A stretch of 64,000 nt of DNA from Runella slithyformis DSM 19594 (lineage in GTDB: Bacteria > Bacteroidota > Bacteroidia > Cytophagales > Spirosomataceae), in NCBI RefSeq assembly GCF_000218895.1, contig NC_015703.1, forward strand, positions 5,903,001 to 5,967,000, written 5' to 3'. Within the stretch, counting starts at the first letter, position 1. The number at the start of each line of letters is the position of its first letter. This document shows positions 1 through 7,304 of this stretch, one piece after another. A program made the position numbers and the translations under genes. The notes beneath the pieces are model-generated. The model was not told where the DNA came from. It was given only the letters and a program-made list of their open reading frames with translations, and made no database searches.

Positions 1-1
1 C

Positions 2-982
2 TTAGGCGTAAACGGAGACAACCTTGATGAGGTAATCAACCTCGACACTGCCAAACTTTTAGGCGTATCTGATGACGGACTTTACTTCACAAAAAAAGGA
101 AATCTGCTTGCCGATAATCCGCAAACAATGGAAAGACTTTTTGCCAACTGCAAATCAATCATTGCCATACATTCCGAAAAAGAACAGATTGTAGAAGAGA
201 ACGAACAGCTTTACAGAGAAAAATATGGCGAAAATGTGCCCATTGAATTTCACCCGATTATCAGAAGCGAAAGAGCATGTTATGAAGCAACCCAAAGAGC
301 CATTGAAATCGCCAATAAATACAAAGCAAGACTGCACATATTACACTTGACCACAGAAGCTGAAACTCATCTGTTTCGTAACGATATTCCTTTGCGGGAG
401 AAGAATATAACAACTGAAGTATCGGTTCATCATTTGTGGTTTTCTGATACAGACTATGAACGGTTGGGTAATTTAATAAAATGGAACCCCGCAATAAAAA
501 CGAAAAAGGATAAACAAGGACTTTTAAGCGCTTTATTGGACGATAGAATAGACCTGGTAACTACCGACCACGCCCCACACACATTGGATGAAAAACAAAA
601 ACCTTATTTCCGGTCGATGTCGGGGGCACCAATCGTTCAGCATTCGCTAAACATTATGCTTGAATTTTACAAACAAGGCCTGATTTCTCCGGAAAAAATT
701 GTCGAAAAGATGTGTCATAACCCGGCTGTCCTTTACCGAATAGAGAAAAGAGGCTATATACGTGAGGGCTACTTTGCAGATCTATGCATTGTAGACCTAA
801 ATGCTGCCTGGACAGTTGGCAAAGAGAATATATTATCCAAATGCGGTTGGTCGCCACTCGAGGGTACCGTATTTCAAACGAAGGTGACCCATACATTTGT
901 AAATGGCAACTTGGTTTATGATAACGGACAATTTAATGAAACAATAAAAGGGAGAGCCTTAACAACAACATATGAGTCATAA
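2..982 (+). CDS. pyrC: Dihydroorotase, C-terminal part (5' end outside window)
   Basis: The reading frame is open from base 2, so the gene starts before the window. Methionine codons further in, such as the one at 128, are internal. Dihydroorotase makes dihydroorotate from carbamoyl aspartate in pyrimidine synthesis, in the cytoplasm. The motif TTDHAPHTLDEK (about 560-595) carries the conserved metal-ligand aspartate of the amidohydrolase fold, and the HPI and HILHLTT segments upstream match the other metal-binding histidines. The N-terminal HxH motif is out of view. The last 11 bases overlap the next gene, so the two are probably co-transcribed. Base composition is AT-richer than the DNA after 2143, so this may be a second, acquired copy. 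Family assignment is firm; whether it is the main pyrC is unknown. Confidence 0.88.
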   Translation, partial: LGVNGDNLDEVINLDTAKLLGVSDDGLYFTKKGNLLADNPQTMERLFANCKSIIAIHSEKEQIVEENEQLYREKYGENVPIEFHPIIRSERACYEATQRAIEIANKYKARLHILHLTTEAETHLFRNDIPLREKNITTEVSVHHLWFSDTDYERLGNLIKWNPAIKTKKDKQGLLSALLDDRIDLVTTDHAPHTLDEKQKPYFRSMSGAPIVQHSLNIMLEFYKQGLISPEKIVEKMCHNPAVLYRIEKRGYIREGYFADLCIVDLNAAWTVGKENILSKCGWSPLEGTVFQTKVTHTFVNGNLVYDNGQFNETIKGRALTTTYES

Positions 983-1823
983 ATCAATATTTCAGAATAG
1001 AAAATTGCTTATTGCAACAAAACATCTGAAAGAGAAAGTGATTGCACCAATTCTTGAAAAAGAATTAGGAGTCAATTGTTTCATTGATGAATCTTTTGAT
1101 ACAGACCTGTTAGGAACATTTACGGGAGAAGTAGAAAGAGAACTTGACCCTGTTTCAACCGTCAGAGAAAAATGTCTTCGGGCAATGAGACAAAACAACT
1201 GTGACTTGGGAGTAGCCAGTGAAGGTTCATTTGGGCCACACCCAACAATGTTTTTTATAAATGCCGATGATGAATTCCTGATTTTTATTGATACTCTGCA
1301 TAGTGTCGAAATTATAGTAAGAGAGTTAAGCACATCAACCAATTTTAATGGAAAGCAACTACAAAGCGAAAGTGAACTCATGGCGTTTGCTCAACAGGCT
1401 GATTTCCCCAATCACGGTTTAATTCTCAGAAAATCGAAGGACGAAAACTCCGCTATTTTCAAAGGTATAACAGACCCTGAAACTTTAAAAAAAACATTTG
1501 AGCTTCTTTACTCAAAATACAATTCTGTTTATGCTGAAACAGACATGAGGGCAATGTACAATCCAACCCGAATGAATGTAATTGAGAAAGCTACGGAAAG
1601 ATTGGTACAAAAAATAAAATCAACCTGCCCGCAGTGTCAAATGCCGGGCTTTGGAATCACCGAGGCAAAAAAAGGACTTGAATGTAGCCTATGCGGTTTA
1701 CCAACAAACTCAACATTAAGTTACATTTACATTTGTCGACATTGTGGGTGTACAAAAGAAGAAATGTATCCAAACAATAAAACAACCGAAGACCCAATGT
1801 ATTGTGACTATTGTAATCCATAA
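972..1823 (+). CDS. DUF6671-type protein with C-terminal zinc-ribbon cysteines
   Basis: A 283-aa protein that starts inside the end of the dihydroorotase gene (11-base overlap), which argues for translational coupling. The N-terminal two thirds (start RKLLIATKHLKEKVIAP, then ASEGSFGPHP and IARELST-like text) resembles the DUF6671 family as I remember it; no biochemical role is known to me. Residues from about 217 on hold four cysteine pairs (CPQC, CSLC, CRHC, CDYC), which look like a double zinc ribbon. No signal peptide or membrane segment is seen, so it should be cytoplasmic. Coupling to an amidohydrolase is a hint of a nucleotide-related role but no more than that. It shares the AT-rich composition of its upstream neighbour. 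Confidence 0.75.
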   Translation: MSHKSIFQNRKLLIATKHLKEKVIAPILEKELGVNCFIDESFDTDLLGTFTGEVERELDPVSTVREKCLRAMRQNNCDLGVASEGSFGPHPTMFFINADDEFLIFIDTLHSVEIIVRELSTSTNFNGKQLQSESELMAFAQQADFPNHGLILRKSKDENSAIFKGITDPETLKKTFELLYSKYNSVYAETDMRAMYNPTRMNVIEKATERLVQKIKSTCPQCQMPGFGITEAKKGLECSLCGLPTNSTLSYIYICRHCGCTKEEMYPNNKTTEDPMYCDYCNP

Positions 1824-1908
1824 ATAATGAAAAAGCAGGACACTGAGAGAGATTACTATTTAGCAATAATTCTTTTTAACAAAACATAATCATAGAAAGA
1901 TTTTTTAT

Positions 1909-2082
1909 TTGTATTTCGGGCGCATTGACATTCACTACATTTTCAATTCATTTTTACAATTACATGACGATGTAAATATAAAGAATACACAACGTGTAAA
2001 TTTATATTATGTAATCATTGCATTCCAATTAGGAACAATCCTGCTAAAACATTTGGATAATTGCTTATGCCAAAAGATATAA
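1909..2082 (+). pseudogene. Remnant of an unknown gene (3' end only)
   Basis: An open frame with no ATG; TTG at 1909 is the only usual start codon. It reads about 57 residues, including NLYYVIIAFQLGTILLKHLD, before TAA at 2080-2082. The amphipathic, protein-like composition and the fact that the next frame starts inside its end (ATG at 2067) suggest it was once a coupled gene pair. An in-frame stop at 1867-1869 leaves no room for a full gene upstream. I do not recognise the family. It may be a short real gene, but I favour a 5'-deleted remnant. Confidence 0.4.
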
Positions 2083-2159
2083 ACATTACTTTAATCCAAA
2101 AGGATTGGGATATTTACAGAGACATTCCCGGCCCATTTGATCTCAGTGCGCGGCATTGA
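2067..2159 (+). pseudogene. Remnant of an unknown gene (5' end only)
   Basis: ATG at 2067 opens a frame that overlaps the preceding remnant by 16 bases and begins MPKDINITLIQKDWDIY. It runs to a TGA at 2157-2159, inside the 3' end of the oppositely oriented dehydrogenase gene. The protein-like start and the abrupt change from AT-rich to balanced composition near 2130 suggest that only the first 25 or so codons of a longer gene remain. Family unknown. Confidence 0.4.
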
Positions 2160-3087
2160 CCCTTATATGCGTCATGATCTGTTTGACCAGTGCTTCGTTT
2201 ATTTTGGCATAACTTTCCTGCGTCCAGCCGGCCACATGGGGCGTGAGGATCACTCGAGGCGAAGTACGCAGATAATCAAACGCTTTTTGTTGTTCGGGCG
2301 TCAGCGTGGATAATTTTTCATTTTCCAACACATCCAACCCGGCGCCCCGAACCTTACCGCTTTCCAATCCTCTTACCACCGCTTCGAGTTGGACAATTTC
2401 GCCCCGGGCAATGTTGAGCAAAAAGAAAGGCCGTGCCACGGCGGCAATAAAATCATCATTAAGCATCAACCGGGTTTCGGACGTGAGCGGCACGTGCAGG
2501 CTGATAACATCGGCTTGGGCCATGATCGCTTCCATGGTCGATTCCTGCGCGTATTCATCGCCGTAATTCACTAAGTATTTATCATAGGCCAACACTCGGC
2601 AGCCAAATCCGTTCAAACGGCGGGCCGTGGCGCTGCCGTTGAAGCCGTAGCCGATCAGTCCTACGGTTTTGCCCATCAGCTCAATACCGCGATTGCCTTC
2701 GCGGTTCCAGAGTCCCTGCCGCACTTCACGGTCGGCTTTGACAATATGGGCAAACAACCCCAACAGCATTCCCACGGCATGCTCAGCTACGGCGTCGCGG
2801 TTTCCTTCGTTGGCCGCAAAGACCTGTATATCACGCCGGCGAATGGCTTCCAGATCGATCAGGTCAAGTCCGGCACCGGCCCGCGCCACAAAACGCAGTC
2901 GGGGTGCCTGCAGCAAAACCTCCTCATCAATCACGGTTTTACTCCGAATAACAAGCCCTTCATAGTCAGCAATGTGACTTAATATATGGGCGCGTTTAAA
3001 GGCAGGTTCATAACGATACGCCAACCCGGCTTCGTCGAGCATCGGAAACAACGAGGGGTGCATCTCATCCACTATTAAAATCTTCAC
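2143..3087 (-). CDS. D-isomer-specific 2-hydroxyacid dehydrogenase (SerA-like)
   Basis: About 314 aa, cytoplasmic NAD-dependent dehydrogenase of the phosphoglycerate dehydrogenase/hydroxypyruvate reductase type. Visible signatures are the substrate-side RAGAGLD, the cofactor loop GLIGYGFNG (the usual GxGxxG), the ISLHVPLT segment and PHVAGWT near the end, which carries the catalytic histidine. No ACT domain is present, so it is the short form. The frame is open up to a TTG at 3114, but the protein aligns best from GTG at 3085-3087 (VKILIVDEMHPS), and I use that start. It could be a true serA for serine synthesis or a broader 2-ketoacid reductase; the sequence does not decide. Confidence 0.85.
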   Translation of the reverse strand: MKILIVDEMHPSLFPMLDEAGLAYRYEPAFKRAHILSHIADYEGLVIRSKTVIDEEVLLQAPRLRFVARAGAGLDLIDLEAIRRRDIQVFAANEGNRDAVAEHAVGMLLGLFAHIVKADREVRQGLWNREGNRGIELMGKTVGLIGYGFNGSATARRLNGFGCRVLAYDKYLVNYGDEYAQESTMEAIMAQADVISLHVPLTSETRLMLNDDFIAAVARPFFLLNIARGEIVQLEAVVRGLESGKVRGAGLDVLENEKLSTLTPEQQKAFDYLRTSPRVILTPHVAGWTQESYAKINEALVKQIMTHIRVNAAH

Positions 3088-3256
3088 GGGAGTGTCAGTT
3101 AGTAATCGGCACAAAAATAGTGCGGTTTATTCGTTAAATTGCAGCGTCATTACTAAAAACGATCATACTGATTTTAGGGCTAAACGCATAAAAAACAGGC
3201 TTCAGGACATTCCGGAGCCTTCCGTTCCCTTAGAATCTCATTCTTTATTCTTACTC

Positions 3257-4342
3257 ATGAGCGAATTAAACCTTGATAAACCCGTCATTGGGATAACCAT
3301 GGGAGACTACAACGGCGTAGGGCCGGAAGTCATTCTGAAAGTACTGCAAAATAACCAGTTAAACCGCATTTGTGTTCCCGTTATTTATGGCTCTATGCGT
3401 CTTCTGAATCGTTACCGCAATCAGATGGACATGAAAGAGTGGAATCTGTTCGGACTTCAGAAAATCGAACAGGCCAATCCGAAAGTCACCAACGTCATCA
3501 CTTGCTGGCCCAATACCGACGAGGATATTCAGCCCGGCAAAGTCACTCCTGAGGCAGGAAAAGGGGCCTTTGAAAGCCTCAAACGGGCCGTGGAAGACCT
3601 GAAAGCGGGCAAACTTGATGCCTTGGTGACGGCTCCCATCAACAAGAATAACATACAGAACGACGAATTTAACTTTCCGGGCCATACCGAATACCTCGCC
3701 GAAGCTTTTGGCGTCAAAGAGCCGTTGATGTTTATGGTGAGTAATGTGCTGCGCGTAGGAGTGGTCACGGGCCACATGCCGCTTTCGGAAGTACCGGCAC
3801 ACATTACGAAAGAAAAAATCATTGCCAAACTACAGGCCATGCTCAAATCCCTGCGCGGTGATTTCGGCATCCGTAAACCCCGAATTGCCGTGTTGGGCCT
3901 CAACCCGCACGCGGGCGAAAACGGGCTGCTGGGCTCCGAAGAAGAGGAGATCATTACCCCCGCGCTCAAAGAACTGCGTAACAAAGGACAACTGATCTAC
4001 GGCCCCTACCCTGCCGATGGCTTTTTTGCGGCCCAAACCTACCGAAAATTTGACGCCGTACTGGCCATGTACCACGATCAGGGGCTGACGCCGTTCAAAA
4101 CCATTGCCTTCAGCGAAGGGGTTAATTTTACGGCGGGCTTACCCGTTGTTCGTACCTCTCCCGACCACGGCACAGCCTACGACATTGCGGGCAAAAACCA
4201 AGCAGATGAAACCTCCATCCGCCAAGCCATCTACACCGCCTGCGACATTGTGAAGCACCGCAAAGAGCAGGCCGAACTCGAAAAAAATGCCTTGAAAAAG
4301 AATCCTGTAGTCGAGAAAATGACCTCACAGGAAGAGAAGTAA
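3257..4342 (+). CDS. pdxA: 4-hydroxythreonine-4-phosphate dehydrogenase
   Basis: 361 aa. PdxA oxidises 4-hydroxythreonine-4-phosphate in the DXP-dependent pyridoxal phosphate pathway, in the cytoplasm. Signatures: ITMGDYNGVGPEV at the N-terminus, TAPINKNN, the metal-binding FPGHTEYLAE, LNPHAGENG, and AMYHDQGLTPFK with a second metal-binding histidine, followed by TSPDHGTAYDIAG. These cover the whole family length. The frame extends upstream to 3092, but ATG at 3257 (MSELNLDKPVIG) fits the family start, and the upstream extension has no family character. The C-terminus has a lysine/glutamate-rich tail of about 25 residues. Divergent from the dehydrogenase at 2143-3087. Confidence 0.93.
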   Translation: MSELNLDKPVIGITMGDYNGVGPEVILKVLQNNQLNRICVPVIYGSMRLLNRYRNQMDMKEWNLFGLQKIEQANPKVTNVITCWPNTDEDIQPGKVTPEAGKGAFESLKRAVEDLKAGKLDALVTAPINKNNIQNDEFNFPGHTEYLAEAFGVKEPLMFMVSNVLRVGVVTGHMPLSEVPAHITKEKIIAKLQAMLKSLRGDFGIRKPRIAVLGLNPHAGENGLLGSEEEEIITPALKELRNKGQLIYGPYPADGFFAAQTYRKFDAVLAMYHDQGLTPFKTIAFSEGVNFTAGLPVVRTSPDHGTAYDIAGKNQADETSIRQAIYTACDIVKHRKEQAELEKNALKKNPVVEKMTSQEEK

Positions 4343-4390
4343 AGAGAGGAGTCAGCAGTCAGCAGCCGGGAGTGAGAAGTAAGAAGCCCG
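4343..4390. repeat. Left arm of a degenerate GGAGTGAGAAGT repeat
   Basis: Short degenerate repeats of the type GGAGTCAGCAGTCAGCAG and GGGAGTGAGAAGTAAGAAG follow the pdxA stop. A related sequence in the opposite orientation lies at 4796-4834, so the two flank the four-helix-bundle pseudogene as imperfect inverted repeats. Within the arm, GCCGGG and CCCGGC (about 4366-4392) could form a small hairpin. Related repeats occur at 33248-33285 and 61250-61330. Confidence 0.55.
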
Positions 4391-4437
4391 GCCTGCCACT
4401 GCGGGAAGAATTGAGCTAAAAAATTAATTTTACAATT

Positions 4438-4790
4438 ATGTCAAAAACAAAAGGTTTTCGGGAATTGCTTGTTTGGCAAAAAGACCATCAGTGTGCATTA
4501 TATATAAGTTAACTCGAACTCTTCCTAAAGAAGAGCTTTTTGTTTTAACTTCCCAACTACGACGAAGCGCAATATCAGTTGCGGTAAACATTGTAGAAGG
4601 GTATCGAAAACGTACCAAACCTGATAAAATTAAGTTCATGAATATAGCTCAGGGCTCATTAGATGAAACTGTTTATTTCCTCATTTTAGCGCAGGATTTA
4701 GAATATGGCAATACAGATTTACTTCAGGACAAACCGGAAGAAGTTGCAAAACTTCTTCATGCATACGCCACTGCTATTGAACAATCATAA
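4438..4790 (+). pseudogene. Four-helix-bundle protein (S23/IVS type), frameshifted
   Basis: ATG at 4438 begins SKTKGFRELLVWQKDHQ, the usual start of four-helix-bundle proteins related to those in 23S rRNA intervening sequences. That frame stops at 4510-4512. The rest of the family sequence (IYKLTRTLPKEELF, then LTSQLRRSAISVAVNIVEGY and FMNIAQGSLDET) continues in another frame to 4790. The break is near 4486-4490 (CATCAGTGTGC), where one base appears to be missing. Joined, the two parts give a normal length of about 117 aa. The family is linked to 23S rRNA insertions and, in the Avd subgroup, diversity-generating retroelements; no such element is seen here. A sequencing error cannot be excluded. 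Confidence 0.8.
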
Positions 4791-4795
4791 ACCGT

Positions 4796-4834
4796 AGCTC
4801 CTAATTACTCACTCCTGACTACTCGCTCCTAAAA
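4796..4834. repeat. Right arm of the GGAGTGAGAAGT-type repeat
   Basis: TACTCACTCCTGACTACTCG and neighbouring bases are the reverse complement type of the repeat found at 4343-4390. With it, they frame the frameshifted four-helix-bundle gene and end just before the yicC-like start codon at 4837. Confidence 0.5.
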
Positions 4835-4836
4835 TC

Positions 4837-5724
4837 ATGCTGAAATCAATGACCGGCTATGGAAAGGCCACCTTCGAATCAGACACCATCTCGGTCACTG
4901 CCGAAGTAAAATCCCTCAATTCCAAATTCTTAGATATTTATTGCCGGATTCCTCGTAATTATTCCGAGCGTGAAATTGAGATCCGTAACCTCATTACCCA
5001 GGCCCTCGAACGCGGAAAAGTGGAGTTTAATCTCACCGTCACCCCCGTCGGACAGGGAGGATCGGGCACCGTCGTCAACCGGGCGTTGGTGAAAGCCTAT
5101 TACTGCGACCTGCACCAAACCGCCGAAGAGCTGGGATTTGCGCCTGTACCCACCGATGTGCTGCGCATGGCACTCATGATGCCCAATACCTATCTGACAG
5201 ATGCCACGACCGAAGACCAACAAGTGGCCGATCTGGCACTGATTCAGAAAACGGTGCACGAAGCCCTCAAAAAATGCACGGAATTCCGGATGCAGGAAGG
5301 CCTATCGCTCAACAAGGTCTTTAATGAATCCATTCAGAAAATAACGACCCTCCTGGCTGACATTGAAGAACTGGATAAACTTCGGATTCCGGGGGTGCGC
5401 GAACGGCTCCGCAAAAACGTCCGGGACCTGCTGGGCGATGAATCTTTTGACCAAAACCGCTTTGAGCAGGAATTGGTGTATTACGTCGAAAAATTTGACA
5501 TCTCGGAAGAAAAAGTTCGTCTTAAAAATCACCTGACGTACTTCATCGAAACCCTGCAAAGTAAAGAGAGCAACGGCAAGAAACTCAACTTTATCGCTCA
5601 GGAAATTGGCCGCGAAGTCAATACCATCGGCTCCAAAGCCAACGATTCGTCCATTCAACACCTCGTGGTGCAGATGAAAGACGAACTGGAAAAGATCAAG
5701 GAACAAACGGCGAATATTATTTAA
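4837..5724 (+). CDS. yicC: YicC/YloC family endoribonuclease
   Basis: 295 aa, cytoplasmic. The start MLKSMTGYGKA and the EVKSLNSKFLDIYCRIP segment are the N-terminal hallmark of YicC-like proteins. The C-terminal part with LNFIAQEIGREVNTIGSKA followed by MKDELEKIKEQTANII is the DUF1732 hallmark. Family members are metal-dependent endoribonucleases involved in RNA turnover; that role is known from E. coli and Bacillus relatives and is inferred here. The length is normal and no residues look lost. It lies in the same direction as pdxA, but the pseudogene and repeats between them make co-transcription uncertain. Confidence 0.92.
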   Translation: MLKSMTGYGKATFESDTISVTAEVKSLNSKFLDIYCRIPRNYSEREIEIRNLITQALERGKVEFNLTVTPVGQGGSGTVVNRALVKAYYCDLHQTAEELGFAPVPTDVLRMALMMPNTYLTDATTEDQQVADLALIQKTVHEALKKCTEFRMQEGLSLNKVFNESIQKITTLLADIEELDKLRIPGVRERLRKNVRDLLGDESFDQNRFEQELVYYVEKFDISEEKVRLKNHLTYFIETLQSKESNGKKLNFIAQEIGREVNTIGSKANDSSIQHLVVQMKDELEKIKEQTANII

Positions 5725-5995
5725 GGAGTAAATGTGTGAGTGATAGACAAATAATTTGAGGTCTATCCAGCCTCGTTGATTATTCCTATCATACGACAAT
5801 TTTTGTGGACACAAAGTCGCACGGAGTTTTTCACAATGTTACACAAGGTATTTTTTAAGTTTCTCTGAGCAACTTTGTATTTTACTCTGAGCTACTTTGT
5901 ATCCCTCTTATCATTGACCACAAAATTTGTCAGAGAACCATTATTCTTAATTCGTCATTCGCTCATTCGTACTTCGTCATTCTGCATTCGTTAAT
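5725..5995. repeat. Intergenic region with short degenerate repeats
   Basis: No gene seen. It holds two tandem copies of a roughly 22-base unit (CTCTGAGCAACTTTG and CTCTGAGCTACTTTG, about 5861-5903) and then a run of ATTCGTCATTCG-like heptamer/octamer repeats (about 5945-5995). The latter type also occurs at 18249-18290. The region lies between the convergent yicC-like and hydroxyacyl-CoA dehydrogenase genes. Confidence 0.6.
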
Positions 5996-6970
5996 TCACT
6001 TCGTTTTCAATTTCTTTTTCACCACATCGGCGGGATATCTCAGGGCCAGTTCACGGATTTCGTAGCTGAACGCCTCAAAGGTTTCCCGCCACAGTTTTGC
6101 TTCCTCTTCAGTATAGGGGTAAAAACCATGCGCATTGGCCACGCCTTTTCCTCCCGCTTTGACAATATCATCAATCAACGCGGGTACATCGGTGCCGGTA
6201 CTCAGCGTCGGAAAAAGGTCTTTCATCACGGTATGATAGGCCGGTACGCCCGTCAGGTCCATCCACCGAAACGGCCCCGCCAGCGTCATCCAGTACCCGG
6301 CATTGTTGCGGCAAGCGCGGTCTACATCTTCTACGGTAGCGTAGCCGTTTTCCACCAAGTGAAAGGCTTCACGGTACAGGGCGTACATGAGCCGGTTGGT
6401 AATGAAGCCCCGAATGTCTTTCCGAACCAAGGTGGGTTCTTTGCCCCAGCCGTGCGAAAGTTTATACAGCCATTCGCCCTTGGCTACGTCGCTCAGGTCT
6501 CCGCAAATCACTTCCAAAAACCGAGTTGTATGGGAAGGCTCCGCCCAGTGCAGTCCTAAAAAGCGCTCCGGGTGCTGCACTTCTTTTTGTAATATACTGA
6601 TGGGAATGGCGGATGTATTGCTCGTGATCACGGCCTCCGTCGATACCACCGCCTCAATTTTTTCGTAGACGGATTTCTTAATGGTCAGGTCTTCCAACGT
6701 ACATTCGATTACCAATTGACAATCAGCTAATGCCTCGTAATCTTCGGTTACCAGTAATGATTCAAAAAAATATTCGGGTGGTTGCCCCGTCAATCCTTCT
6801 TCCTGCGATTTACGCAGGTGTTCGTGGATGCGCGGGTGCGCCGTAGGCACATCCATTGGCAGCGGTGCCACGGCCACCACACGGTGCCCGGCAAGTAACA
6901 GACAGGTGGTGATGCTGCAGCCCATCAGGCCGAGACCAACGACTCCTACTGACAAAGAGGAAGGGTTCAT
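5996..6970 (-). CDS. 3-hydroxyacyl-CoA dehydrogenase family protein
   Basis: 324 aa, cytoplasmic NAD-dependent dehydrogenase. The N-terminus has the Rossmann loop GVVGLGLMGCSI. About residues 105-160 show SNTSAIPIS and the catalytic-histidine region as LHWAEPSHT, a variant of the HFFNP motif of short-chain 3-hydroxyacyl-CoA dehydrogenases. RGFITNRLMYALYREAF marks the start of the all-helical C-terminal dimerisation domain. It could act on 3-hydroxybutyryl-CoA or, given the HWAEP variant, on another small hydroxy substrate (carnitine or gulonate dehydrogenase relatives). A tandem repeat lies directly upstream of its start codon, between it and the histidine kinase gene on the same strand. Confidence 0.85.
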   Translation of the reverse strand: MNPSSLSVGVVGLGLMGCSITTCLLLAGHRVVAVAPLPMDVPTAHPRIHEHLRKSQEEGLTGQPPEYFFESLLVTEDYEALADCQLVIECTLEDLTIKKSVYEKIEAVVSTEAVITSNTSAIPISILQKEVQHPERFLGLHWAEPSHTTRFLEVICGDLSDVAKGEWLYKLSHGWGKEPTLVRKDIRGFITNRLMYALYREAFHLVENGYATVEDVDRACRNNAGYWMTLAGPFRWMDLTGVPAYHTVMKDLFPTLSTGTDVPALIDDIVKAGGKGVANAHGFYPYTEEEAKLWRETFEAFSYEIRELALRYPADVVKKKLKTK

Positions 6971-6989
6971 GATAAAAGGTATATTTTTT

Positions 6990-7297
6990 GCCGTTGGCGT
7001 TTCTACAAAGGTGGCGCTTCTCCGAAGCTTTTTGGATTTTTTATTTCTGCCGTTGGCGAGTTTCTACAAAGGTGGCGCTTCTCCGAAGCTTTTTGGATTT
7101 TTTATTTCTGCCGTTGGCGAGTGTTTTCACCCCCAACCTACAAAGGTGGCGCTTCTCCGAAGCTTTTTGGATTTTTATTTCTGCCGTTGGCGGGTGTTTT
7201 CACCCCCAACCTACAAAGGTGGCGCTTCTCCGAAGCTTTTTGGATTTTTTATTTCTGCCGTTCTGCCGTTGGCGGGTGTTTTCACCCCCAACCTACC
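6990..7297. repeat. Four-copy tandem repeat with two hairpins per unit
   Basis: Four copies of a 61-74 base unit start (at CTACAAAGGTGGCG) at 7003, 7064, 7138 and 7211. Each carries GCTTCTCCGAAGC, a 5-bp stem with a 3-base loop. The longer copies end in GGGTGTTTTCACCC, a 5-bp stem with a TTTT loop. The repeat fills the gap between two minus-strand genes and stays open in some plus frames, which produces spurious ORFs. It could act as a transcription barrier or mRNA-stabilising element for the kinase transcript, or be a REP-like array. Confidence 0.9.
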
Positions 7298-7304
7298 CAT
7301 TACA

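Noticed and set aside
128..982. Start of the dihydroorotase gene at 128
   Set aside because: The frame is open and family-like back to base 2, so the true start is outside the window.
3092..3256. N-terminal extension of the pdxA frame
   Set aside because: It overlaps the divergent dehydrogenase start and has no family similarity; MSELNLDKPVIG at 3257 fits PdxA.
4438..4790. Avd accessory gene of a diversity-generating retroelement
   Set aside because: The fold is related, but no reverse transcriptase or template/variable repeat pair is nearby.
6970..7300. CRISPR array
   Set aside because: Spacing is uneven, there are no unique spacers and no cas genes; it is a hairpin-bearing tandem repeat.
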